From the NCBI GenBank assembly GCA_032433765.1, contig JAVIAB010000041.1, forward strand, positions 76,282,232 through 76,346,231: a DNA stretch of 64,000 nt. Reading direction: 5' to 3'. Positions within the stretch are counted from its first letter, which is position 1. The number at the start of each line of letters is the position of its first letter. The DNA comes from Megaustenia siamemsis. Its lineage: Eukaryota > Mollusca > Gastropoda > Stylommatophora > Ariophantidae. Below, one piece after another: positions 44,421-54,949 of the stretch. Position numbers and translations under genes: made by a program. The notes beneath the pieces were generated by a model, which was given only the letters and a program-made list of their open reading frames with translations, was not told the origin of the DNA and searched no databases.

Positions 44421-44946
44421 AATCAGCATGGTATACAACTTGTGTTTATATAAATTTAAACTCTCCTAAATTGAGTAGCATAAATATAATCTCAAACCTA
44501 GTGCAATAGAAGGCCCACATGTGTCTTTCTAATTCTATCAATTTTTTTTAAATGACAAATAATCAATACTACTTTACACAATTAAATCTGTATTTTTATC
44601 ATTGCAGCAAGACAAATTCTTGTAAGTTTATTCTTTATGCATAAATCTTCCAGAAATGACTAAAATTAGCGACATCCCACTTCAACTCTCAGGCCTATCA
44701 GGGTAAGGCGGATATCCTAGTCACTGGTTGCTGTCATGTTCTTCGACAGCCATAGCCGGTTCTTTAAAATAGTCTAATCCCCTGCATGGGTTGCCTTAAC
44801 ACAAGGTTGATTAATCCATTTTCTATTAAACATAATTCTATTTATAATTTGTTATTAGTGTCTATAATTTATTTAATGAAATTACAAATATTATTTGACA
44901 AAAAAATAAAATGAAATAAATTTATCAACAATACGACATAACATAC
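44421..44946. other. Intron sequence of the CUB gene
   Basis: AT-rich; no supported feature. Confidence 0.5.
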
Positions 44947-45071
44947 CATCATAAATGGACACATATCTAACAGTGCATGGTGGTGTGTCATCCATATAAA
45001 AATCCATTATCTTCAAGACAACCATGTTTGAGGGCAAAGTAGATGTGATGTGCCATTGGCAGGCCTCAACG
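44947..45071 (-). CDS. CUB gene, exon B1
   Basis: The 125-bp exon lies between acceptor CTCTTTCCAG and donor GTATGTTA. It encodes VEACQWHITSTLPSNMVVLK, then IMDFYMDDTPPCTVRYVSIY. It carries CQWHI, the VVLKIMDF strand and C...YVSIYDG. Phases are 2 and 1. Arg occupies the position of the usual acidic residue before YVSIY (SDY in B2, NDY in B3), so the calcium-binding site of this domain may be weakened. Confidence 0.93.
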
Positions 45072-45375
45072 CTGGAAAGAGTGAAAAACATAATTTAACT
45101 AAACAAAACCTTCAATTTGTTTAAACAATGAGAAGTTTAAATTCTTGAAATTCTAAATGAGATAGTTATTTAATTAAGTTGTAAATCATAATAGGGAATG
45201 GGTAAATAAATGCAGCGCTGCGGTAAAGCTGGTAGGAGGGGGCTAGTAGGAGGGTGTAACTTAAACTTCTACAAGGTATAGTGACAGGTGTAAGTTACAC
45301 CTCACTACTAGGACCCTGTAAATCAGAATAATTTATCTGCTATGTTTGTACTTGAGAGATTTAGTTTTCATGATT

Positions 45376-45882
45376 GAAATTATGACAATGAAGATGATTT
45401 AAATTATGACAATGAAGATGATTTAAATTATGACAATGAAGATGATTTAAACTATGACAATGAAGATGATTTAAACTATGACAATGAAGATGATTTAAAC
45501 TATGACACAAAGATGATTTAAACTATGACAACAAAGATGATTTCAATTATGACAATGAAGATGATTTAAATTATGACAATGAAGATGATTTAAACTATGA
45601 CAATGAAGATGATTTAAACTATGACAATGAAGATGATTTAAACTATGACAATGAAGATGATTTAAACTATGACAATGAAGATGATTTAAATTATGACAAT
45701 GAAGATGATTTAAACTATGACAATGAAGATGATTTAAACTATGACAACGAAGATGATTTAAATTATGACAATGAAGATGATTTAAATTTTTACAATGAAG
45801 ATGATTTAAATTATGACAATAAAGATGATTTACATTACGACAACGAAGAAGATTTAAATTTTGACCATGAAGATGACACTTA
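45376..45882. repeat. 24-bp minisatellite (about 21 copies)
   Basis: Units are GATTTAAACTATGACAATGA then AGAT, with C/T and AAAG variants. The 24-bp period leaves an open minus-strand frame (H-rich, LNHLHCHN). It is in the intron between CUB exons A1 and B1. I regard the frame as a by-product. Confidence 0.95.
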
Positions 45883-46136
45883 ATGTTTTTTGCTGTTATT
45901 CTATTGGGCCTATTGAGCCGAAACATCGTTCAAATTTGTGTCGTTTATCAATCACGTAAAGCTTTTACCATACCATTTTTTCTATAATTTAAAAAAAAAA
46001 TTCTCCCTCACAATTAGCTTGACTGCAGCTTCGCATTTTTAAGCATTCATTTGCATTTCTTTGCCTTAATTTCCTTGCTCTTATTCTCAATGTTTATTAC
46101 AGCACAACAGTACTTGTGATAATGGGTTGCTCTTAC

Positions 46137-46218
46137 CTACGATTATCGTCATAGTAACCAGGCGAGGTAAAATACTGTGCAGTTTCATTAGCCCATAAAT
46201 TGGTTTCTCCACATGGAT
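46137..46218 (-). CDS. CUB gene, exon A1 (first CUB exon seen in the window)
   Basis: The 82-bp exon lies between acceptor TGTGTTGCAG and donor GTAAGAG on the minus strand. It encodes PCGETNLWANETAQYF, then TSPGYYDDNR. It has the CG start and SPGY strand of a CUB fold; the YPNNYP core is altered to YYDDNR. Phases are 1 and 2. CUB domains are extracellular, two-disulphide beta-sandwich modules that bind proteins or sugars, often through calcium. Exons A1, B1, C1, A2, B2, C2, A3, B3, C3 and A4 run in this order toward lower coordinates and all junction phases agree, so they form one gene. Its 5' start (signal peptide) is not visible; upstream exons would lie above 46,218. Confidence 0.92.
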
Positions 46219-46744
46219 CTGCAACACATGTACATTACTTCAGATAGTTACAGGTCACACTTCTATATTATACGGTACAGGAATATTGGTTAATGATGCA
46301 ATTTCATGTATAACTCATTTCTCAGTGTAAGTATTAGTGTCTGGATGTACAGTACTGTATGCTGATCATTGCCTTGTAAAACAACCAGAAAGTGTTTTAA
46401 CAAGTGTTTAATAATTATTATTTTTATTCTCCCACTACTAAATTTTTAAAAAATACACCAGCTTTTTAAGGCATAATATGTTATAATATATATCTATTTT
46501 ACAAAGAAATTACAAAACTGTAATTTTTTATTTCAATTTTTATTAATTAATTTTCTTTTTTGTCCTGATACATATCTTTTTTTTTATGAATGGAAAACAG
46601 AAGTAAATATTTAAAAAGAAAAATAAATGATCCAAATTAAATAACAGCAATAACAATTAGATTCATTTAGAAAGCTAAGCACAGAATTGTGATCAAGTAA
46701 TCGTGGTAATTATTTAAGAAAATATGACGGGGGAAAAAAAAGCT
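46219..46744. other. Intron or upstream sequence of the CUB gene
   Basis: AT-rich with poly-A and poly-T runs; no supported feature. Confidence 0.45.
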
Positions 46745-47040
46745 GTATAGTGTCTTCTTCTTCTACCTTTTCAGCTCCCTGTGGAGCATAGGTTTTCAAC
46801 AAACACTTTCCAAGCCGTTCTGTTTCTTGCTATTCTTTTAAGACCATTCCATGACTTCCCCATCATCTTCATCTCTGCTTCCATCTGTCTTCTCCAAGAA
46901 TATCTTGGTCTTCCTCTTTGTCTTTTTCCTTGCAGTATCCAAAAAAGGGCTGGTTATGTAATACTCTCAGTGGGCTTCGCTTGTGTGTGTCCTATCCATG
47001 CCATCGTATTCGCTGTATCTTTTTATCCACAGGAAAAAGA
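46745..47040 (-). mobile_element. LINE H 3' fragment, minus strand
   Basis: Complement of the sequence around 60,380-60,550 (shared plus-strand strings such as TCTTGGTCTTCCTCTTTGTC and AATACTCTCAGT..GCTTC). It reads as a LINE C-terminus (GRP.YSWRRQME, RTAWK) on the minus strand. Confidence 0.65.
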
Positions 47041-47221
47041 CTTCTGTGTAGTTTATAGTTTAGTTAGTAGAAAATAAAGATCAGGATCGTTCAGGTTAAA
47101 GTTAGTAAAGAAGAGGGAATTACAACATTAGTGAATATTAAAAGAAGGTGAGAAGTAGAGAAATGCCCACATTATAGATAATTTTTTAAAAAATTAATTA
47201 ATCGATAGTTAAATACTTTGA

Positions 47222-47587
47222 AAGAAGAGACCTTGAGAAAGATCAGAGCTACAACTACCTTGGACATACTATAACCAGTGATGGAAAATGTACAACTGAA
47301 ATAAACAAATGAATAGGAACAGCAAATGGTAATTTTAATGCAATAACAAATATACTAACATCAAAACAAATAACATCAGGCCTAAAACTAAGAATAGCAA
47401 CCTGTTATATCTTCTCAAAATTCATGTATGGTACAGAAGCATGGACATTAGACAAGAAAATAGAACAGAAAAATGGAGCCTTTGGCATGTGTTTTATATA
47501 AAAGAATAGGGTGAAAAGAATTTTAAAAAACAAAGAATGAAATCTTCAAACAAATAAAAATGAAAAAGAACTACTAAACACAATTCA
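47222..47587 (+). mobile_element. LINE A copy 6, 5' piece (split by a LINE I insertion)
   Basis: GAGCTACAACTACCTTGGAC onward matches the LINE A thumb region (counterpart of 37,140-37,500) with many substitutions. It breaks at CTAAACACAATTCA and resumes at 48,487. Confidence 0.8.
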
Positions 47588-48486
47588 TCATCATATGCCT
47601 TACTGGTTGGCGTAGGCGATCATGTCCCTCCACAATCTTCTATCTACAGTGCATCGTATCAGTTCTGTTGTTGACTGTTTTCCATGCCATAACACTAATC
47701 TATCCAGTATTTTCTCTCTTGTCGTCCGCGATCTCTCTTTCCTTTTATTTTGCCAGTTGTAACCAAGTATTCCAACTTTCCACTTCTCATGATGTGCCCG
47801 AAAATATGTTGATTGCTTCTTTCTGATGTTTTTTAAGAGCTCCCTTTTTGTGTTGGCCTCTTTGAGAACTTCTTCATTGGTCTTTTTATCTGTCCAGGGA
47901 ACTTTCAACATTCTTCTGAGAAATCCCATCTCTGTGGCGTCTAATCATCTTTTCATTTGTTTGTCTACTGTCCATGATTCGCTTCCATAGGTCAGAATTG
48001 GTTCTATATAGCATTGATGAACTCTCTTTCTCATTTTTATTGACATAGATTTGTTGTATAAGATATTTTTCATTTTCTGAAATGCTATTTTGGCCTGAGC
48101 TATTCTGCTTTTTATTTCTGTGGTGCATCTTCCATTTGATGTTATTATTGTGCCCAAGTATTTGAAACGTTGTACTTGTTTCAGATTTGTCTCGTTTATT
48201 TTTATGCTGCATGATGGTGGTGATTGTTTCTTCGATATAACCATTACTTCTGTTTTCTTACTATTCAGACTGAGACCTTTCTTCTTGCTTTCTTCTACTA
48301 TTATGTCTATTATTTCTTGTAGTTTGTTCTCTGTCTCTGCTATTAAGACTGTGCCATCCGCATATCGCAAATTATTTATGTTGTGACCGTTGACTTCATT
48401 ATTTTTTTGTCTACTATTGATCTCATAATATATTCGATGTAAAGTGAAAACAAATCCGGTGACAGAACACAGCCTTGTCTGACTCC
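47588..48486 (-). mobile_element. LINE I copy, RT palm to 3' end, inserted in LINE A
   Basis: Minus-strand frames: 47,945-48,625 start (INNLRYADGTVLIAETENKL, VMVISKKQSPPSCSIKINET, LKQVQRFKYLGTIITSNGRC) and 47,600-47,929 (MGFLRRMLKVPWTDKKTNEE, GKQSTTELIRCTVDRRLWRD). The catalytic YADD is YADG. The 3' end is a TGATGA-type tail at 47,588. LINE A sequence CTAAACACAATTCA on the left and CTAAACACATTCA on the right is the likely target duplication. Confidence 0.82.
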
Positions 48487-48745
48487 TAAACACATTCAAA
48501 CAAGGCAAATGAGATTGTTTGTGGCATGTTAAACGACACAACAGCCTACTAAAAGTAATATTAGAAGGGAAAATACAAGGTAAAAAAGGCAGAGGCAGAC
48601 CAAGTACATGGACGAGTAACATCAAGAGATGGACAAGTCAGCCTATGACAACCTGCACCATCAAAACAAGAGATAGAGCGTATTGACCATCAATAGTAGC
48701 CAACCATCGATGCGGAGACGGCACTCAATGATGATGATGAAATAT
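48487..48745 (+). mobile_element. LINE A copy 6, 3' piece with GAT tail
   Basis: Continues from the LINE I insertion with CAAACAAGGCAAATGAGATT, AAAGTAATATTAGAAGGGAA and GGACGAGTAACATCAAGAGA to CAATGATGATGATG. It is the counterpart of 1,695-1,940. Confidence 0.82.
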
Positions 48746-48901
48746 GTAGCATAAAATATGTGTTTATTATTTATGTCACTGTTCTATCATACCTCTATCC
48801 AATAGTAAATCCTGTTTGTACATTTTCTTTTAAAAAGTGGACTTGAAAAAGTCTTTACAGACCATAACTAATGAAATTACAGAATAACTGTCTCCGTTTG
48901 C

Positions 48902-48904
48902 ATA

Positions 48905-48936
<32 letters not shown>

Positions 48937-48937
48937 G
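48902..48937. repeat. (AT)n microsatellite at the 3' end of LINE C copy 3
   Basis: TA run directly beside the LINE C 3' end, replacing the GATA-type tail of the other copies. Confidence 0.85.
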
Positions 48938-49135
48938 TATACGGAACCTTTCGAGCCGTAACCGCCCATAGGGCGTAGACCAAGATACACCTTCTCCTAT
49001 AGAATTTTTGTTCTAGCAGTTTTCTTTTAAGATATTTTATCAAATCTCGCCATCTGTCTCTGTTCTGTGCAAGCAGTTCTATCTCATTGAGGGAGCCGAT
49101 TCCTGCTGCTCTTGCCTCTCTCATCAATGTTCTTC

Positions 49136-50041
49136 TCAGTGTCTCCCTGGTCTTCCTCTTTTTCTTTTACCTGTTGTTTCCCATATGAGGGCTTGCTTTG
49201 CTATTCGATTATTATCTCTTCTCATCACATGTCCAACGTATGACCATCGTCTTTTCTTTATTACTGAAGATATTAGTGGTTGATTGGCGATTTCTCTAAT
49301 TTCCTCGTTTGTTTTGAATTCGTTCCATTCTATACCAAGTATTTTCCTTAGACATTTATTTTCGAATGCGTTCAACCTTGCTTCTATATCTCTTGTTGTT
49401 TTCCAGCTCTCACACGCATACGTAAGGGTTGATAGTACATTTGATTTGAATAGCCTAAGTTTTGTGTTTGTGCTAATGAGTTTTGATTTCCACAACTTTT
49501 CAAGGCTTCTGAAAGACATTGCTGCTTTAGCCAGTCTGATTCTAATTTCTTTGCTCGCATCCCCTTCTCGATCAATGTGACTTCCAAGATAGATGAAGTG
49601 ATCGATCTCTTCTACTGGTTTGTTTTCCATGTATATTTTGTCACTTGTTGGAATTAAACTTTTCATGACTTTAGTCTTTTCATGATTGACCTCAAGCCCA
49701 ATTTTGCTGGCTATTGATGATAGTTCATTTGTGTTTTCCTGCATCGTTTTTATCTGATTGCTGATGAGAACTATGTCATCAGCAAAGTCGAGGTCCTCCA
49801 AATGGTCTCCTTGTATCCATTCGATGCCTTTATTACCAGTGCAGCATTTCTTCATTATGAAGTCCATAACAATTCCAAATAACAAGGGCGATAAAATACA
49901 TCCTTGTTTAACCCCAGTTTCTATTGGGAAACATTCGCTCAGTCCTTCCTCTGTTCGAACTGCACATGTGTAACCATCATACATGTCTTTGATAATATTT
50001 ATGATTTTGATGGTAAGCCATATTGCTTCAGAATTTTCCAC
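49136..50041 (-). pseudogene. LINE C copy 3 reverse transcriptase (301-residue open frame)
   Basis: It has the same motifs as copy 1: GVKQGCILSPLLFGIVMDF, DLDFADDIVLISNQIKTM (FADD intact), YLGSHIDREGDASKEI, SWKTTRDIEARLNAFENKCL and SYVGHVMRRDNNRIAKQ. Differences from 13,774-14,820 are few (for example GDAS for GDTS; EARLNA for ETKLNA), which implies recent common ancestry. A frameshift near 50,060 separates it from AGFRKGRSCLDHIFTLRLIL. Confidence 0.88.
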
Positions 50042-51065
50042 AAAGAATCTCTATGAATACTATCAATGCTTTTTTGAAGTCGATGAAGTTAAGTACAAAA
50101 GGTTTTTGCTTTTCAATGTGTTCCTCCAATATAAGTCGTAGAGTGAAAATGTGGTCAAGACAGCTTCTCCCTTTTCTAAACCCAGCCTGTTCTTCACGCA
50201 TTACTGTATCTATTGAATCCTTTATTCTATTTAGGATGATTTTACAGAATAATTTGAGGCAACTGACAAAAGTGTCACGCCTCTCCAATTGTTACAATCT
50301 CTAAGATTGCCCTTTTTTGGGATCTTAACAATGATTCCTTTTTTCCATTTATGAGGCGTCTTCTCTGTTTTCCAAATGATGTTGAACATTTTTTGGAGAT
50401 GTATTAAATTATGGCTATCAATTGCCTTGAGGATCTCAGCTGTTAACTTATCCTCTCCAGCAGCCTTGTTATTGGTCATTAGCTTTAAGGTGGTTTCTAT
50501 TTCACTCAGGTGAAGTCATCTAAATTTACATCTAATTCTGCTGCTGGTGTTTCAGCTTCAAAATCTATTAAACTGTGAGGTAGTGGAACGGTTAAGAATT
50601 TCTTTGAAGTGTTCCGCCCAACGGGCTTTTATGTCTGCGCTTGTTGTTAGCATTAATCCAGATTTGTCTAGAATTGGTGTTCCACTGGATGTATAGGTGT
50701 TTGTCAGCATCTTTTGTACAGTATAAAGAGTTCTGCTGTCTCCTGTAATTGCAGCTGTCTCTGCTTTCTCTGCCAAGTTGTCTATATAAGCTCTTGTATC
50801 TCTTCTTGCCGAACTTTTCACTTTGTTGTCTAATTCTTTGTATGTTGCTTTTGCCAGAACCTTTCCAAGATCTGTCTTTACATTAGTCACGGCTCTCTTC
50901 GCTTCTCTTCTTTCTTTGATGTATTTCCATGTGGTGTCTGAGATCCAAGCTCGTTTTTCCATTTTCTTCAGTCCAGCACTTGCTTCTGCTGCTGTCATTA
51001 GTATTTTGCTCTGTGAGTCCCACATTTCATTGATATCTAAGTCTATTTCACCAAGTGCTGAATAA
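50042..51065 (-). pseudogene. LINE C copy 3 RT fingers and linker
   Basis: 50,231-50,479 reads MTNNKAAGEDKLTAEILKAI, WKTEKTPHKWKKGIIVKIPK and KGNLRDCNNWRGVTLLSVAS. 50,558-51,025 reads KYIKERREAKRAVTNVKTDL, IKARWAEHFKEILNRSTTSQ. This is the RT fingers preceded by the helical endonuclease-RT linker. Confidence 0.82.
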
Positions 51066-51388
51066 CAATTACTTAGCTCTATGTTAAACTTTTCCTTTAT
51101 TGCTTCATCTTTCAGTTTATGACTATCATTTTATGTGTAATTGACCTCTTCTGTTGGTTTCTAAATTTTAATCTTATTTTCCCAATGCACAGGTTGTGGT
51201 CACTATTAACATCAGCACCTCTGTATGCTCTTACATCTATTAATGATGATCTGAATTGTTGTTTAATACATTGGTGGTCAATTTGATTTGATGTTCTATC
51301 ATCAGGAGATATCCATGTTGTTTTGTGGATATTTTATGTGGAAATAATGTCCCACCTATAACTAAATTTTCTATTAAACATAATTCTA

Positions 51389-51920
51389 TTAATCTTTCTC
51401 CATTCTGACTTGTTGTATTACAGCCTTCTCTCCCATCACATGTTCCACTCCTGCGTTATCTTGTCCTACTTTGGCGTTGAAGTCTCCCATTACAATTAAA
51501 AGATCGTGTTTTGGTATTTTGTTTATAAGTTGTTGCAGTTGGTTATAAAAATCATCCTTAACTTCATCATCAGCTTCGTTAGTAGGCGCATAACATTGAA
51601 TAATTGAAAGTCTTCCATGTTTTGTTTTGTATCGTGTTCGTATCAGACGGCTATTTACCGGTTCCCATTCTAATAAACTTCTTGCAGCTTTGTCTGTCAT
51701 CATTATGCCTACTCCTTCACGGTGTTTTCCATCTTCCCTTCCAGAAAAAAACTACTATTTTATTATCAATAGATCTCCTACCTGTTCCAGGCCAGCGCAT
51801 TTCGCTTAATCCTAAAATATCTAGATCGTATCTGTCCATCTCGCTCGCGACCTGTGCATGTTTCGTCGAGCGGCCATTGATCGCACATTCCAGAATCCTA
51901 TTTTTGTTGTTGTTTTAGGG
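51389..51920 (-). pseudogene. LINE C copy 3 AP-type endonuclease
   Basis: 51,389-51,703 reads KHGRLSIIQCYAPTNEADDE, HDLLIVMGDFNAKVGQDNAG (catalytic Asp/Asn). Upstream, in another frame, MDRYDLDILGLSEMRWPGTG carries the catalytic Glu. The final SDH motif region lies at about 51,130-51,310 and is broken by frameshifts. Confidence 0.8.
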
Positions 51921-52124
51921 CCGAAAAAACTATCACTACTATCTACTGCTATATAATATACACGTACTATATATATATATGTACGTGTGATTAATTATAA
52001 ACTACAACTCTTCTGTACAATTTTAATAAAGTAACGATGCTTTCAAGAGCATGCAAATTGTGATCTTTAAAGAGGCAGGGTGGCTGAATAAAAACGTGTT
52101 CTTTAAATAAAAATGGGAATCATC

Positions 52125-52915
52125 ATCATCATCTAGTACCGTCTCCACAACGAAGGTTGGCTACCATGGAGCGCCATTCTGCTCTGTCTCTTGCTTTGAT
52201 GGTGCAGGTTGTCATAGGCTGATGTTTCCATCTTTTGATGTTACTCGTCCATGTTACTCTTGGTCTGTCTCTGCCTCTTTTACCTTGTATTTTCCCCTCC
52301 AGGATTACTTTTAGTAGACTGTTGTGTCTTTTAACATCGCCAACGGCCCAAAAATCGCATTTCTCTTGTTTGAATTGTGTTTAGTAGTTCTCTTTTCATA
52401 TTTAGTTGTTTTAAGACTTCATCGTGTGTTTTCTTTTCCTTCCATCTAATTCTACCTATTCTATATATCCACATTTCAAAGGCTTCGATTTTCTGTTCTG
52501 TTTTCTCGTCTAATGTCCATGTTTCTGCACCATATATAATATATGAATATTGAGAAGATGTAACAATTTGCTATTCTTAGTTTAGCTCTGTGTTATTTGT
52601 TTTGATGTTAGTATGCCCTTCATAACATTAAAATTACTTTTTGCCATTCCTATACTTTTGTTTATTTCAGTTGTACATTTTCCATCACTGGTTATAGTAT
52701 GTCCAAGGTAGTTATAGTTCTGAACTGTCTCCAGGTCTATTCCTTCAATTTTGATATCCACTTGTGGGTTTTGAGTATTTCCTTTGTTTATGATCATAGT
52801 TTTAGTCTTTTGATATTCATATCTAGTCCATATTTTTTTTTCTTATCATGTTTATTTCATTAAGTAAATGTAGATAGTTAGGATTTTCTGCTAGTAGTAC
52901 AGTATCATCAGCAAA
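52125..52915 (-). mobile_element. LINE A copy 7, 3' half, minus strand
   Basis: Starts with CATCATCATCATCTAGTACC (tail complement). The minus strand encodes the LINE A C-terminus and the thumb (52,582-52,797: VDIKIEGIDLETVQNYNYLG) up to the YADD region near 52,900. It is truncated there. Confidence 0.82.
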
Positions 52916-53130
52916 AATGGGAAAACGTGTTTGAATTACGTCATGTATTCATTAGCCACATGACTGACACGATGGATGGGACACTCTTCATGACGTCTTC
53001 ACATTTCTTCCAACCATTACATTTGAGGCTCTTCTCTGAGAAGAAAGCGAATCTTGTCCATTCTTTGATATTGTCTACCCACTTTTTTTCTGTGCCCTCT
53101 TTACTTGGTCGTGTGCTTTTAATAATTTAG
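52916..53130 (-). mobile_element. LINE C-terminal fragment of another family
   Basis: The minus strand reads STRPSKEGTEKKWVDNIKEW and KCNGWKKCEDVMKSV, the KKWVDNIKEW tail seen at the C-terminus of several invertebrate LINE proteins. No further domain is visible. Confidence 0.55.
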
Positions 53131-54189
53131 AATAAAGGATCAAACTCTTTTGGTCGGAGTTCTGACCAGAGCACCCGGTGGCGGCAGCACTGAATATGCT
53201 ACCTTTATTCTCTAGCGCTACGGTAGATCGCCGTCACACCCTGAAATGGTAAAATGCTAGCGTTTATACTTATCACCGCACATGCTTTTAATTCTGATGA
53301 AACATTCCGTTGTTAGAGAGTGAAAGAAGATGTCTAAAAGCCAATGGACCTACATTACAAAAGAGGAGAAATCAATTCTAGGACACCTTCTCCTTAGCGT
53401 TCACCCGTCAACTGAGCGTGGAAGCAATTTGTCATTAATTTACTGCGAGCCGCGGTATTTGTGCCTTTCAGCCCGTACTTCCGTGTTCAACAAAGGTAGA
53501 TTTCTAATTGCTTAACAAATTATGCCCGGGCTATGGTCATTTTTTTTTTATGTTTAACTGTCGAGAGTTTGTTAAAGAGTTGTTTGTTACATCCAAGCAT
53601 TGAGCGTGCTGACAGTAGTAATGTTTGTATAACTAGGTAGTTCTTCATTGAGTGCGCTCTTCAAGTTCTAAGTGTGAAACAAGTTGCAACGAAAGAACAT
53701 TGGCATTTGCTATTTGGCAACAAGCAACGTTATAATCTTTCAAATACGTTTATTGATGTTTGCGGTCTCTATGTACGATTTAATGTATGCATTAAATATT
53801 ATACATGCATTATCTTAGAAGTCTAATTTAACAATCATCTGCGGTCCGGAACGTTTTAATCCAATATTTACTTAATTTCTTTTGTGAAGAAAATTGATTG
53901 GGTATTTGTACAAATCGTAATTCAAACAGCCACCGTGACCGAATTGTATGCTTTAACGTTCTATCTTCTTCTTCAACGTTCAAGCAATTGTCTAGGACGT
54001 ACGAGTAGAGGGTAACGCTGTATTTTCTTTCGAGTACTCATTATATAGCTCACAATATAGATGATAATAATTGCAAAATAAAGTAAATTGACGGTGTAAT
54101 AATTAAATGCTTTTTTCATTATATGAATTGAAATTACTATTTAGGCATTTGGTGTCTCGACAGACGATTGGTAGTAAGCAATCATGATA
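53131..54189. other. Unassigned unique-looking sequence
   Basis: About 1 kb with no LINE motifs and no supported gene. AGAATAAAGG at about 53,130 and its complement CCTTTATTCT near 53,200 form a short inverted repeat around a GC-richer 70-bp block. A 61-residue frame (53,330-53,515) starts MSKSQWTYITKEEKSILGHL; unknown. Confidence 0.4.
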
Positions 54190-54760
54190 AGTCAGTAGTT
54201 TGATAAAATATTAGTGTCTCATACTGTGTGTTGTTTTAATGAGCAGCTTCTCTCGTGGCTGAATCTGCCAATAGTAATTAAACAGACTCTACCACAGAAT
54301 AAATACGATGTATTTGTGGTGCTTGGCTTTGCCTCTTTTCTCTTCTATCAATTGCTTTCTGATTTCGGCATAAACATTTCCTCGAGTATTGATGTGCCTT
54401 TTTTAATGTTTGTTGTCCATGTGCTACGATCTGGTGCCAGACTTTCATAGTCTCCTTTGCTGACAGAGAAATCCCTCAAAGAAGCCCTGCAAACATCCTT
54501 ATATCTCAGCACTGGAATACACTTTGGTCTCTTTCTTTCTCTAATTTCGTCATACAATAATTGTTTTGGTGCACGATTGTTGTCCATTCCTCACACGTGA
54601 TCCGTCACCTGAGGTTCAGACTTCTATCCGTTGCTAAGATGAATGGGCGTTTGCTCGTTGGTTCGAGTTGATTACTTTGTCCTGCCATTTGATGTTCATT
54701 ATCTCGCGAAGGAAACAAACACGAAAACTGTTTATTATTTATTGCTATACCTTCCCGGTG
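54190..54760 (-). mobile_element. LINE F 3' part, minus strand
   Basis: Frame 54,348-54,587 reads APKQLLYDEIRERKRPKCIP, then LRYKDVCRASLRDFSVSKGD and SLAPDRSTWTTNIKKG. The RYKDVC...L and DRS.W motifs mark the C-terminus of this LINE type. It matches 37,780-38,180 and 30,575-30,870 at nucleotide level. Confidence 0.75.
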
Positions 54761-54949
54761 CAATATAGGCCGCCTTAAATTGATACTTCTTTTTATTTAA
54801 ACAGAATCTCGAAGTAAAGTATGTTATCCAGGGCTTCTGCCTAATGTGCTTGTTTTAATAACTTGAATGACAACTTTAAGTCAAGAACTCTTCTGGGAAA
54901 GATACCATTACAGTGGTTTATGTGTTCAGACTAAGCCTTAAAGTTTAAA

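Larger units (their letters stand above)
48938..51920 (-). mobile_element. LINE C copy 3, nearly full length, minus strand
   Basis: Reading from 51,920 downward: endonuclease start (GLSEMRW.. region at 51,790-51,830), endonuclease core (51,389-51,703), linker (50,558-51,065), RT fingers (50,028-50,479), RT palm and thumb (49,136-50,041) and the C-terminus to 48,950. Frameshifts separate the parts, but most motifs are intact. It is the longest copy of this family here. Confidence 0.85.

Noticed and set aside
45543..45926. His/Cys-rich secreted protein
   Set aside because: The frame follows the 24-bp repeat and disappears where the repeat ends.
49284..49973. Plus-strand open frames over 49.2-50.0 kb and 13.8-14.8 kb
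   Set aside because: Antisense shadows of the LINE C reverse transcriptase frames.
53130..53215. MITE with 10-bp inverted repeats
   Set aside because: The inverted repeat AGAATAAAGG is short and AT-rich, and no target duplication is visible.
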